A stretch of DNA of 64,000 nt, taken from contig DF237229.1 of NCBI GenBank assembly GCA_000708835.1, forward strand, positions 8,059-72,058, written 5' to 3'. Position 1 is the stretch's first letter. Each line of letters starts with the position of its first letter. The stretch comes from Klebsormidium nitens. Taxonomy: Eukaryota; Streptophyta; Klebsormidiophyceae; Klebsormidiales; Klebsormidiaceae. Below the pieces are notes generated by a model. The model saw only the letters and a program-made list of their open reading frames with translations, had not been told where the DNA came from and did not search any database. This document shows positions 12,235-23,926 of the stretch, piece by piece. Both the position numbers and the translations under genes were made by a program.

Positions 12235-14087
12235 ATGGTAGGGCCAGTGCAGGGGGCGGATGCTGCGCCCAATCAGACGATCTATGTGTCAAACCTGAAT
12301 GAAAAGATTAAAAAGGAGGGTAAGATTCTCCCGCGGATGCGCTAAGCATGCCCTGTACCATTTAGTTGAAATTGAATGAAGCAATCCTCGCAATGCATCT
12401 TATATTTGATGCGCTTAAGGAAATTTCTAGCTTTGCGGTTGTTGTGTTGGTTGTGAACAAGCATTCACGCACAGAGTCTCTTTTTTGTGGGCGCCTGCGG
12501 TAATGACTTCTTTGTGGCTGTGTGGGCGCCTTGCTCAGGACTCGTTGCTCATGTGCAGAAATGAAGAAGTCGCTGTACGCGGTCTTCTCCCAGTTTGGCA
12601 AGATTCTAGACATAGTGAATTTGAAGACCCTGAAGTTGCGAGGGCAGGCCTGGGTGGTGTTCGATGACATCACCGCAGCCACCAACGCACTCCGGCAGAT
12701 GCAAGGTTTTCCCTTTTATGATAAGCCGATGGTGAGTCTCTCAAGCGCAGCGCTGAGCCAGGCGGTGTACTCTAGAAGCCAACCAGACATTGCACCGTGA
12801 ACCTTGTCTTTAAGACGATTCAATGGTGTGAGCTCTTTGTTGTCGTTGAATGTTGGTTGCCAAAAGCAGATTTCCGGCAAGAGCAGCAAGGTTGCAGTGG
12901 CAGTAGAAAGGAGGTCCATGACAATTGATCGAAATCCTCTGAAAACTTGTTGACTTTGTATCACTGCCACCGCCACGCGCCTATTGGTGAACCTGTACAG
13001 ATTGCCGGTAGAAAGTTGGCACGGTCTTGTTGCTCATGACATTACACTCTGGCGTCCTTGCAGAAAATTGCATATGCGAAGACGAAGTCCGACGCAGTGT
13101 CAAAAGCCGATGGGACGTTCGTACCACGGGAGAAGAGAAAAGCAATCGAGGAACGAGGTGAGGCGGGGCATGGCGGCCAGCGTTCGTGCAGCCCCACTGC
13201 ACGGTTGCCAAGCCTCAAAGCACATGTCTGAGCACTCAACGGACACCTGACCTGCTGCATAAAATGAGTGCCATGTGCACTGCCCTCGAGTCCTCAAGTC
13301 GGATATGATCGAATCGGATTCCGACGAATCCCAAAAAAGTAAATGATTGTTGTAGCAGCTTCACGCAGTGGCTCAGGTGACAGTCTTTCTTCTGTCCCAT
13401 GTTGTCAAGGTGTATCGCTTAACAATATCCCCTGTGGTGCCTCTGTTATTCTTACAGAGAAGGAGAAGGCTCGCAAGCGTGCTGCTGCGGCGGGCCCCGT
13501 TCCTGCGGCTTTGCCCGGCCAGATGCCGGGGATGATGCCCGGCATGGTGCCGGGGATGGTGCCCCCCGCGTATGGCTACGGCATGCCCCCCCCGATGGCC
13601 GTCCCTGAGGCCCCGGCGCCCCCCAACAACCTGCTCTTCGTTGAGAACCTGCCGCTGGAGGCCAGCAAGCTGATGCTGTCCACGCTCTTCAACCAGTAAG
13701 CGCTCTCACTCAAGCTGCTGGGTTAGTTCGTAAAGTGATGCAGTGGTAGAGACAGAACTTTGCATGTTTTGTGGGATTCTCGTGAAGCCGTTTCTTTAGT
13801 GATTGAAGTAATTTGCAAGTAAAAAGGTGTAAATCACTGCAGGCAAGTCAATCAGGACAAGACGCGATTTGTGAATCAGTCTGTTGTGCCGAGACCCTGT
13901 TTCATTGGTATGTTCCTTCGTTTGCAGGTTCCCAGGCTTCAAGGAAGTTCGTATGATCGAGTCAAAGCCAGGTATCGCATTTGTCGAGTTTAGTGACGAG
14001 AATCAATCAACAGTGGCGATGTCCGGGCTGCAAGGGTACCGGATCACGCCCACAAACCCCATGTTGATCACCTATGCGAAGAAGTAG
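12235..14087 (+). CDS. U1A: U1 snRNP protein A (U1A/U2B'' family), 5 exons, 249 aa
   Basis: Binds a U1 snRNA stem-loop through its first RRM and acts in 5' splice-site recognition in the nucleus. Exons: 12235-12319, 12559-12731, 13064-13157, 13458-13695, 13928-14087; all phases agree. RRM1 (about residues 14-92) has RNP2 [14 protein letters not shown] and RNP1 LRGQAWVVF, followed by GFPFYDKPM. The linker is Pro/Gly/Met-rich (repeated PGM units), as in U1A rather than the shorter U2B''. RRM2 begins [10 protein letters not shown] and ends with the plant-like [10 protein letters not shown] and the terminus ITYAKK. The block [12 protein letters not shown] matches plant U1A. The start ATG sits in CCACCATGG, an excellent context. 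U2B'' is the alternative but is usually shorter with a plainer linker. Confidence 0.93.
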
Positions 14088-15743
14088 GTGGCGGCATAGG
14101 GTGCGCGCTTGTTTTGGCTAGCCGTCCTTGCACCGTCAGTTCGTTGCCACACAAGATGGCGACCTGAGATGGAAGGCAAGCCCAACTGCGAACAGTACCT
14201 CTTAAGACTTCCCTCTTTCCAGGCTGCTCCAGCACTTTGCGGGCTGGTGCATCACTTGTATTCGCTGCTCTGGTGCCGCTGATGCTGTTACTGAAGAGCA
14301 TTCACAGGCCAGTAAAGACACTGGCATGCATGCCATGATGGCAGGGTTCGTTCAATCCGAATCAATCATCAGCATAGAAATCACTTCAAGTGATTATGCA
14401 CCGCAAGTGCTGTTTAGTACATTATCAGTAACTTAAGGTACTAAGAATTACTCAAGGCTTGTTTAAGATCCTTGGGGAGCCTTTTTAAGTTCATAGGTTA
14501 CGCAGCGGCAATTGTCAGTAGGACGAAGTCTAAGTTTGGTGCGGTAAACATGCAACCGGCCGTACTGGTAACTATATATGTGATCTTGCATGCCATGAGG
14601 AAAGTATATGCAGATATCGATCATTGTATCAGCCCTAAGGTTTGCCAAATGTACTATACCTACATATGCGCGTTGGCCTGGCACGTACCGGCATATCACC
14701 GGCACATGCAGCTAGGCGCTAGCTGCCACACATGTTTGGCATCATTGCAGTATATATTGCCACTGCGCACATGCATATTTGCCATGTGCATGCCATGTGC
14801 ACCGCGTGCTCCCGCGACCCGGCCACCATCAATCGTCATGCACCGGCCGCAGGCAAAAACGTGCCGCCAGCTAGCCATAGGTCTATGTACGCAGAATTAA
14901 TTCAATTGAGTCAATTGTACCGTTCTAATTCGTATGACAATCACTTGTTTGTTAACTTAGTTCAAATCAGCATGTTGAAGATAATTGATGATCAAGTGAA
15001 GCTTGACCATTGAATGAGTTGATTTTGAGGATACCTCTAATATGCATCTCAATATATTGATTGTGAGGAAGTTACACCAGCTGACTCAACCTCAGTGAGC
15101 AGCTCTGGAAGCGCGATGTCACAGTGTTCTATCTACAGCGTCATGGTTGCCAGTTAACCGATCCGGGCGGCTCGTTCAGGTGTACACCCACGGACGAAGC
15201 TCGATCCCCCTCTAGGGAACTAGACTAAATTGCTTCAGCCGCTTAACCAGGCAACAAAATGCCCATATTCAATTGCTCTCTACACTCACAAAACCTGTAC
15301 GGGTACCCCACAGGTGGAAGGGGCCAAACAAGAAATGAGTGCTTGATGCATCAGGCACCAACTCAACTCCAATTATCTACGTCAAGAAGCTGCGAGGTAT
15401 ACCCACCTCATCTATGTTAAGCAATGGAGGTTGCTGCGGGCTCCAAGCAAAGCTCGGCAGATGCTCAGTGACGGACGCGATTATGGCGAACCCGCTCTAA
15501 CGCCTGTCAGAATGTCAAATCTGACCGCCTAAAATGTCAATAGATTATCTCAACAAAGAGTCCTCTCTTCTCGTTTTCGGTGCTCGAAAATCAAGCTACC
15601 CCCCATCCCGCTGGCATGTATGTTGCCATAACCTTATGCTTTTAAGCACAAGCAAACATTTCGAGCGCCCTCCCCCCTTCCCATTTCCCCACATTCTCTC
15701 TTACGCCAGGCCCCGCCCCAATCCCCATACAAACTGCGGTTGT
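14088..15743. other. Convergent spacer between U1A and the OTU gene
   Basis: No gene supported. Bases about 14520-14900 form a palindrome-rich block (GGCGCTAGC, CATGCATG-like words, CCGGCCG, TATATATG). 15000-15700 looks like ordinary low-constraint sequence. Open frames at 14472-14900 and 15534-16007 lack motifs; the second overlaps the antisense of the OTU exon. Confidence 0.5.
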
Positions 15744-18121
15744 TCAGAGCCTGGCGGCGATGTGGTCGGCTGCCGGCACGAGCAGTGCGTCGTAGTGGGT
15801 GGAGCCGTTATAGAGCACCGCAATGGCGGCCTTGCCGTACTCCTGCCCGTACTCTGCGATGCTCAGGATGCCCGCGCCCGACGGGTCGGGAATATACACC
15901 GTGATGGGCTTCCTGGGCACACACACAAACAGCAGAGGGCGTTAGAAGGGCACCTAAGGATGGACGAAGGACGAGAAGCAGGGCCGCTGCCTGCGGACAT
16001 TCAATGAAATACCAATGAAGAAGAATATGATATAGTTCAAACACGGCCGGAATTCAGTCATCGGAGCCGCTTGCCTCCAGCCGCTTGCCGCTCACCAATG
16101 TTCAATAGCACCCCACTTCAAGGAGGCCTGAAAAGAGGGCAACTTTCACTCATGAGACTACAGAGCCAGGTGTGCCGATGCAAGCCAGCGCAGGAGAGTC
16201 GTCGGGGCCTCACTTGAGCGCATGAGACAGCATGAGCAGCTCTGGCTCGCCGCCCCAGACCCCGGGGTGGCGCATGCGGTGCACGTAGTGGTCGAAGTCG
16301 CCCTCAATGAACCACTCGCTCTCGTCACGCCGCCGCACCAATTCGTCCAACGCCTGCACGCAGGGCATGCGACGGGAATAAGCGGGCTGCGAAACCATGT
16401 CTGAATGAGCTAAAAGGGAGGACCAAGAAAAGGGCATAGCACGCCGCCCGCCTAAAGGGCGGACAGCCTAAGAAAACGGAGGATACTGGATCAGCCACCT
16501 CACCTTTCCGCCCATTCACCGATGAAAGAGACTATTCAGGTCGCTCTTTGAGGATTTCTACTTAACGGGGTTGTCCAGAAGACTCGAGAGCATTTGTGGA
16601 GACATAGTGTAACCAAGAAAAACAAAAATACACATTCTCTTTTTCCAAAAGGCAGTGGCAGACTTTAGAAATGAAAGCAGGCACAATACAGAACTCCTGC
16701 GGAATGCATGGAAGCATGACTGACCATGTTGCGAAGCTGGTCGGCCTGCTGCTCGTCACGCTCGCTGTCCTGCGCTCCCCTCTTCTCCTGCACGTTGTGC
16801 CCATACGCCACAGCGCGGAACAGGCATCGCCCATCGCCACGCACGCCTGCAGCAGCAGCGACACCAAGACACCATAAGTAGGCCGCAACAGGAGCCCATC
16901 CGCCTCCTTAAAAGACGAAGTCCTCAATTCCAAGCAAAGATATGCAAAGCAGGGGGAAAACAAATGAGAAAGAAAGTTGGAAACATCCGTGTTGCGGTTA
17001 CCGACTCTATCAACTACGAAACCACTCGACTCAGATGCCATGCCAAGGGAAAAAAAAATTCCAAGTCTGTAACTGTCTTAGACTGCTCCTCTCCTCAACC
17101 GATTGCCTCTTTGCACCCTTGAGAATGTAGCCCTACTGCGCGGCTGCTTGTCCCACTCACCAATCCTCCGGTAGTTGGTCAGCACGTCCTTGGCATGGCA
17201 CGTCGCAGCCCCCGCAGCCCCTGTCCTGCTCTCAGCGCACCACTCGTCATCGACATCCCCCGAGTCCTCCCCTGTTCCTGGGGCCACCTCCGCAGTGGCC
17301 AGCCCCGTCGCACTTAACCCAAACAGTAACCACGCTCCCGGCCATGCGTTGCTTCCTACCCAAGAACCTGACCTCAACCCTGACCCGTCTGCACCGCCCC
17401 TAAGGCTGGAGGGCAGAAGCCGATGGCGGGACCGCGGGCGCAGACGAGGGCCCCCTTTGGTTGACTGTGTACAGAGGTTATATACAGGGCTGCCGGGGGC
17501 AGTCAGTGGGGACACGCCTGAGGCGGAACGAGGATCATGCGCAAAGGGGTGGTGGAGGCAGGAGGTAGAGGAGCCACACAGGCTGGCAGACGTAGACGTG
17601 CAGTTGCCGGAGGAAACGCGCTCCGCAATGGCTGAAGGGGTGCAGTCATAGGAGTGCCGGGGAGAGGCGCCATCACTCTGTCGGACAAAGGTCGTTGAAG
17701 AGAGGGGGGAGGAGGAAGAGAGCCTGCAGCAAGGAAAAGCAGGCAGGGTCAGGGACGTTCAAGTGACCCAGCATATGAAGGCATGCACAGAAGACACAAA
17801 AGTAGCCCAACCCAAAGATCCAGAGCTGCACCCATTAAGCCCGTCTCTTTCTAGCCTCTCAACTCTAGGCCTCCCACAGTCTGGTAGCCCACTGTCCGTT
17901 GCTCGAATCTGAAAGAGGGCTTGACACCATCCACTTCACTGGGGCAGACAGCTGTCTTTTGGCTGCTCAGCTCACCTGGCATGCCTGCCCCCCTTCTGCA
18001 CTGCGCATGCTGGCAGTGAGAGTGCAAGCGCCTGCCCTCCTGTCTGGGCTAGCCCGGCATGCGCACCCAGGAGCAAGCCCCCAGCATTCGCCCCAACACG
18101 ACCACACACCGCCCCAATCAT
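15744..18121 (-). CDS. OTU-domain cysteine protease (OTU4-like deubiquitinase), 5 exons, about 379 aa
   Basis: Predicted ubiquitin protease of the OTU superfamily, closest in style to Arabidopsis OTU4-type proteins. Exons: 18121-17976, 17723-17161, 16846-16725, 16353-16214, 15912-15744; phases agree at each junction. The catalytic block RGDGRCLFRAVA places Asp241 and Cys244; the catalytic His is His363 in STHYDALLVP. Between them lie the family-typical ESEWFIEGDFDHYV, GVWGGEPELLML and ISIAEYGQEYGK. The N-terminal 230 residues are low-complexity, Ser/Ala/Gly/Arg-rich and poorly conserved, which fits an organelle-targeting or regulatory extension. The first exon was chosen because it supplies an ATG, the right phase (AG|G) and a clean donor; an earlier start cannot be excluded. 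Divergent from the Trp-pair gene. Confidence 0.87.
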
Positions 18122-19984
18122 GACAAAACTGAGGCGGATGGTGGCACGGCAAGCTGACACCTGGAGGGCAGCCACGGTGCCAAGTGGCACAATTGGCGGC
18201 GTAGTGCGTGGCGTAGAGCGTGGTTCTTGATCAGAAGGGAGAGCTGCAGGTGTTGGAAGCAGAAATCAGGAGAAAATAGATGTGCAAATTGTAACGGCAA
18301 CCTGTCCTGAACTGCGGCTCCAGTGTAGAGATGCACCGCAGGAAATTAAGAGAGAAGGGCCCTGCCTAGACCTTGCTCAGTTCCTTGCTCTTAGGAATGG
18401 GAGAACATGACCTGCATGAGAATTGCAGATGTCCATTGGGATGATACCGAATGGGTTTTCTGTGTGTTTGGGTTTGCCTCACATACTTCTTGAACCAAAG
18501 GAAGATAAATCATCAACCCTTGATAACTTCAGCTTGATTACACGCATTGATGAATTGGTGGCTTGAGTCCATCTACATGCTTTCATTGAACTGCAAGTTC
18601 CAAATTGAGAAAGTTTGACCACTTAAAGAAGGGGTTGAAATGAATTATCGGCAATTCTTATGACAGGAAACACAAGAAGCGTTCAGCACTTCAAAGCTCT
18701 ATTTTCCTCCAAGAACCATTCTGTTGATAGTGCATGACATCCGCCATAACCCCACTGGGGTCCCCAAACTCCCAGTTCCCAGCTCAGAACCTTCCTCAGA
18801 AACTGATTCAGTCGAATATCCCCAATTCTTGCCCTGCCCCCTTGGGTGACCCAAGCAAGCAATGCTGCAGCAACCACTGCAATCGGCGCAATGCCCTGTC
18901 AATTACGTTCAACAATATAGCCAGGTTGTTAAGCTAGACACCATGATGCCCTGAAGTACAACTGAGAGAGCTTGACTAACCTCGCGGACCTGTCAGAAAC
19001 CCATAGCAGGGCCCCGATTACGCCCTCCTTGACCACTTCTGCCTTGCTGCAGTGGTAAGAAGAAAAGCACAGCCTTCTGTCAACCTATATATGTGAAACT
19101 AAAACTTCCAACCGTAAGCACTGTGTGCAAACATGCTATGTCTACCTGCTATACCCGAGGGCCGTACCAATAAGAACAGGAACACAAAACCACTGGAGCT
19201 GCTCGAACTTGATAAAGAGAGGGAAAGAGCTGGTCCCTTCACTGTCAATTCCACCAAGGGTTTGGGAGCTGCTTCATAGGCAGCATTGCAATCTGGAGGC
19301 CAGGCAGAGGCAGAAGCTCTCGAAACTTGAAAGAAAGTTTTGCAAGAATCTGGATTTTGGAAGAAAAGTGAGCATTCTGCAGTGCGATATTCAGATGCCA
19401 GCAAGACAGAGGAAACATCACCAGCCAATTAGCTGCTCTTCTCGACCATTAACACCTGTACATTCCCTGTTCGACCTGCCAGAAAGGGCTGCACTTTTCT
19501 CAGATGGACGCTCTGAAACGAGCCACGCCAGTGCAATATGCGCTTTTGGGCATTGATATTTAAGATGGATGGTCGCATGACCACACCGTTCCACAGCAGA
19601 TTTTAGCTGCCCCGTGTGCTACAAGAACGTCGGTAACGGTTGTGAATGTCGCACGCGCACAGTTGACCAGCTGCGGTACGTACCTTGCGGGATAGTCTGA
19701 GGGGTCAACGGTACGGTACCTCTCACTAACAAACCCTAATTTTCCTTCTGATCCTGAACAAATTCATCTTCAAGTTCACGGGCAGGCTTGTCAAATCAGC
19801 ATTGCTCCCTGGGCTTCAGATCCGCTCTGCAGTATTCGCTGAGTGTTTTCTCTTGGAGAAGAAGCAATCTGCCAGAACAAAGGCCCGTTTGAACAAAGTT
19901 GTCAAGTATAGGTCGTCCCTTTTTAGTCATCTCATCATACATGATCCTTCGATTTTGAAGGGACAATTTGTTCCCCCCGCCAGG
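18122..19984. other. Divergent spacer upstream of the OTU and Trp-pair genes
   Basis: About 1.86 kb with no supported gene. The open frames at 18118-18336 (-) and 19125-19556 (+) have no motif. The part nearest 19984 carries a telo-box (listed separately) and is the likely promoter of the downstream gene. The rest is mixed-composition sequence without repeats that I could see. Confidence 0.45.
19731..19739 (+). promoter_or_regulatory. Telo-box-like motif AAACCCTAA
   Basis: The nonamer AAACCCTAA sits about 250 bases before the ATG of the Trp-pair gene. In plants this motif is common in promoters of translation and growth genes. A second instance (opposite orientation) occurs in the PUS7/FYVE promoter. 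A nonamer can occur by chance, so this is only suggestive. Confidence 0.3.
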
Positions 19985-22518
19985 ATGGCGTCTTCTCACT
20001 TGCTGAGCATTGCGGGCCCTCTCATCGTCCCCGACCTCAATGCAGCCCAGCAAGGGGCTTCCTTGGACCAGGCGCCCCTCTCCCCCGCCCGATCAGCGCT
20101 CAGTCCCGTCCGCCCCGCCTCCCCTGGCTTCCACAGCCTGCCTCTTCGCGCTCAGCCGCTGTCCCCCTCACGGCTTATGCCCGCACTAGCCCTTCCCTCC
20201 CAGGCCACCGCCAGTCTTGAGAGTCTCTCTTTGGCAGCGGCACTGGATCAGCCCCCCGCTTTGCAAAGCACTCCTGGCGAGCACATTCTTGGGGGTCATC
20301 CTGCTGACCTGATCAGCGCCGTCAGTGCAGAGGGATTGGCAAGCGCCCACATCCTGATCACAGCGGTCGCCCTCCTGAGCAGCACCCCAGACGCTGGCGC
20401 CACTCAGGGGGGATCCCAATTGCCCCAGAACGAGTCTGCCCAAGGGACCTCCTTGAGAGAAACTGCAGCAACGGACGTCGCATTGGCCGTGCCTGAGGGC
20501 AGCGACACTGCGGTGTTCGCGGAAGGGAAGCACGGCCTTAAGGCAGGGCCATGGTGGCTGTCTGCGGAAGGGGGGAACACACCAAACGCAGCGGCGGGCG
20601 AGGGGCCAGGCCCGTCATGGTGGGCTCGCCAGGTTGAGGCGGCGCGGGCTGAGGACCGGGCGCAGGAGGGGCGCGCACTTCAAGACAGCCTGCACAGCGT
20701 AAGTTCCTCAGTCTGCCAATGACGCCTTGGTTTTGGCTTGTGGGGATCAGACAGACGCTAAAAGTGTCCATTCCTTCTGCTGGCGCTGAGATCGTTGCTG
20801 TGTGCCCTGTGATGGGCTCAGGGGGGCCCTCAGACATCCTACAAGGTTTTGATGATCCTGGGTCTGGGCCAGTACCTTTCTACGCGCGCAGCACTTTGTC
20901 TTGCACTCCTTTGACCCCTTTAAATCTGTCGGGAGACGATCTGAGATGGAACAACATTCCTCAGAGCATCCTTCAACATGGGACTGAGTCTGATGTTCGT
21001 TGCTTTCTCTTTGCAGAACAAGGGCCCTGATGCCCCATATGCCTTGGAAGGAGCGGACACCCTGCTGGGCGCGGCCAGCCCGTCCCTGGGAGAGAAAGAC
21101 AATGGCGGCGCCTGGTGGAGCCAGCTCACCAAGATTCCCACAGCCGACTGGTTGCACCTGGACCCACAACGACTTTCTGACACGAATAATCCTGCGACAC
21201 CTGTCGGGAGGGAAAACGTTGACAGCGAGGAGCCCAGACGCGTAGAAGGGGCGGAGGTGCCTGCTGTGGCTCAGGCTGACCACAAGGAGTTCTCGACCTT
21301 CAGCTTTGTGAACGATGGGGCGGTGCTGACTATGAGTGAGGGGGAAGTTGCGACCTCCCCAGTAGAGCACGCAGGAGAGGCGCAGCCAGGTCTGGACATG
21401 CCACAGGGCCTCACACTGGCCGTTGAACCAAGAATCACAGAAGCAGTGGCCAGCGCAGAGCGGCTAGAGAGCGAATCACTGGGGGAGCCGGAGGCCCGCC
21501 TGTCGCTCCCCGTTGCAGAAGGTCACGGCACAGACGGGGCTATTCACGCTACTAAAAGCAGTGTTGCTCAATTGACGGAAGTGTCGCCAGTTGGGGGGAT
21601 CGACCCACCCTCCCTCCTCCAAGTCAGCGAGGTGACTCGTAAGGATCAGTCAGATCTAGCAGTAGACAGCCCACCAAGCGGAGCATCCGACGCAGAGTCG
21701 CAGTCTCCGGTAGAGATTCACGACATTGATCAGGTCAGCAGTGACCCAACGACTCTTGCCACTGCTGCCACACTAGCATCGGCTGAACCATCAGCGGCCC
21801 CTGTAGAAAACGAGACGAACAGTGCATTGGAGGTAGCACCCAAGAGCCAGGCGCAAGCAGCTACGGTCGAAGCAACACCAAGTGATTCGTCAGAGGTAAT
21901 GCGAAAGCAGCGTGCGGCAGTGGAGGAGGCGCGGGCGCGGCTGGAGCTGATCAAGGCGTGGAGGAGCAGGCGGGCAGCCACACTACCGCTAACGGGTGAG
22001 CCGAAAAACAGCTCGTGTGATTGAATAGTCTCGGCTATGCGAGCTTCGCCACTGGAGAAAGGAGCTTCCGAGCAGCTCAAAAGAAGGGCCGTGAACGGAT
22101 CTGTTTCGATACAACGGGCTCAGGGTCGGTGTGGATAAACGAGTACAGCAGTTTGAGATTTGAGGGGCCCACTATTCACAACATTTTTCCTGCTCGATGC
22201 ACCATATGGTCTTCTATCTCTGTGGCGTTTGGCGAACGATCATTCTGGATCTGGCGGGACAGGATCGCAGTGAATGTTGGAAGTTTCAAGGTCCGTCTTT
22301 AGCTCCTTCTTTAAGTTAACCTTGCCCCTGGGAACGGACCCACGAGGGCATCAGGGCAGGTCGATTGCTGCAGCTCCATACCACCCAAATGGGCGGAGCG
22401 CCCTTGAATCTGATGGCCTCCGCTCTTACTCCTCTTCTTTCCGCAATCAGATTCCGTCCAGGATTTGGGGTCCCACACCACATTGTCTCCGGCAGAGGAG
22501 TGTGACGAGCAAGCTTGA
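19985..22518 (+). CDS. Unrecognised low-complexity protein with three Trp-Trp pairs, 3 exons, about 586 aa
   Basis: I do not recognise this protein. Exons: 19985-20698, 21017-21995, 22451-22518; the junctions are in frame. If the second intron is retained, the protein stops at 22024 instead (573 aa). The N-terminal 160 residues are Ala/Ser/Pro/Leu-rich. Three tryptophan pairs follow at about residues 190-191 (GPWWLSAE), 212-213 (PSWWARQVEAAR) and 271-272 (GAWWSQLTKIP). The middle is acidic and Ser/Thr/Glu/Val-rich, probably disordered. Before the last junction is a basic helix (QRAAVEEARARLELIKAWRS). The third-exon acceptor has a strong pyrimidine tract ending TTTCCGCAATCAG, which makes the spliced form credible. 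No signal peptide or membrane segment is clear. The function is unknown; the Trp-pair repeats are the feature worth searching. Confidence 0.7.
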
Positions 22519-23001
22519 GTGAGCGCTTCAGCAAAAGCTTTCAGTCGAATCCACTCTGATTCGTCCATCCAGATTGGACTTTTCAGGGTGTTTCCTTCTT
22601 TCATTTCCGTTAGTTCAGGCATCGGCGGAGGGCAAGCTCGCTATTCGAGCCCACGGTCATTGATGGGTCTAACAGCATGATAAATCTCGGTCGAAGCGTG
22701 TTTTATCGGGATTCCTGATTGATTCGACTTTGGTCATCCCCGTCCTTCCTTGGCTGCGAGCTTTTTCGTGTGAGTTTAACATGCCTGCCGACACTGTCCA
22801 GCCCAGACGCTGCATCTTTTGTGCAAATCCACTTCGTAAGCGCGACTACAAGGTTTAGCCCCACGTTCAATTCGTAGCGACGCCTGGAGGTGCGCGCTTA
22901 GTGCAAATCCCTTCTCAATATGCTATAAGCGGTTCGTTTCTCCGACCATCTTCTGATGCGCTCTCCCTGGTCTCTTTGCAGTCTCTCTGCCCCCCTCCCC
23001 C
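22519..23001. other. Spacer before the assembly gap
   Basis: No gene supported. It ends in a C-rich tract (GCAGTCTCTCTGCCCCCC and on) that recurs immediately after the gap. Confidence 0.4.
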
Positions 23002-23680
23002 NNNNNNNNNNNNNNNNNNNNNNNNNNNNNNNNNNNNNNNNNNNNNNNNNNNNNNNNNNNNNNNNNNNNNNNNNNNNNNNNNNNNNNNNNNNNNNNNNNN
23101 NNNNNNNNNNNNNNNNNNNNNNNNNNNNNNNNNNNNNNNNNNNNNNNNNNNNNNNNNNNNNNNNNNNNNNNNNNNNNNNNNNNNNNNNNNNNNNNNNNNN
23201 NNNNNNNNNNNNNNNNNNNNNNNNNNNNNNNNNNNNNNNNNNNNNNNNNNNNNNNNNNNNNNNNNNNNNNNNNNNNNNNNNNNNNNNNNNNNNNNNNNNN
23301 NNNNNNNNNNNNNNNNNNNNNNNNNNNNNNNNNNNNNNNNNNNNNNNNNNNNNNNNNNNNNNNNNNNNNNNNNNNNNNNNNNNNNNNNNNNNNNNNNNNN
23401 NNNNNNNNNNNNNNNNNNNNNNNNNNNNNNNNNNNNNNNNNNNNNNNNNNNNNNNNNNNNNNNNNNNNNNNNNNNNNNNNNNNNNNNNNNNNNNNNNNNN
23501 NNNNNNNNNNNNNNNNNNNNNNNNNNNNNNNNNNNNNNNNNNNNNNNNNNNNNNNNNNNNNNNNNNNNNNNNNNNNNNNNNNNNNNNNNNNNNNNNNNNN
23601 NNNNNNNNNNNNNNNNNNNNNNNNNNNNNNNNNNNNNNNNNNNNNNNNNNNNNNNNNNNNNNNNNNNNNNNNNNNNNNNN
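23002..23680. other. Assembly gap (679 N)
   Basis: A run of 679 undetermined bases. The sequence just before it (22977-23001) and just after it (23681-23703) are near-identical copies of GCAGTCTCTCTGCCCCC followed by a T and a C run; they differ by one C in the first C run. The gap is therefore either in a tandem C-rich repeat or is false, with the two edges being the same locus. Confidence 0.98.
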
Positions 23681-23926
23681 GCAGTCTCTCTGCCCCCTCC
23701 CCCGCTCGCCCTCCCCGTTCTCTCCGGCCTCCCGTCGCCGACCCTGGGTTCCGGCATCTTTCCGACACGTGGCTCTCCGATGGTGGCGACTCTAGCGAGA
23801 CCGGACGGCTCCATCTGGAAGACGTTGCAGCAACTAGAGTGGTCCACCGAAGATATGGCGGACACCTTTGGGCGCTCCTCGGTTGCCGTCCACCTGGCGG
23901 AACGGCATGACGGCGAGCATGCGTGA
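23681..23926 (+). CDS. Possible 3' coding fragment after the gap
   Basis: An open frame runs out of the gap to a TGA at 23924-23926. Its last 55 or so residues (containing RPDGSIWKTLQQLEWSTED and SSVAVHLAERHDGEHA) are not low-complexity and could be the 3' exon of a gene whose body is in the gap. No family was recognised. The C-rich entry sequence repeats the left edge of the gap, so the link to anything upstream is uncertain. It may equally be non-coding. Confidence 0.25.
   Translation, partial: AVSLPPPPLALPVLSGLPSPTLGSGIFPTRGSPMVATLARPDGSIWKTLQQLEWSTEDMADTFGRSSVAVHLAERHDGEHA

Noticed and set aside
17175-17651. A 158-codon plus-strand frame over the OTU N-terminus
   Set aside because: Antisense shadow of the low-complexity exon 17723-17161.
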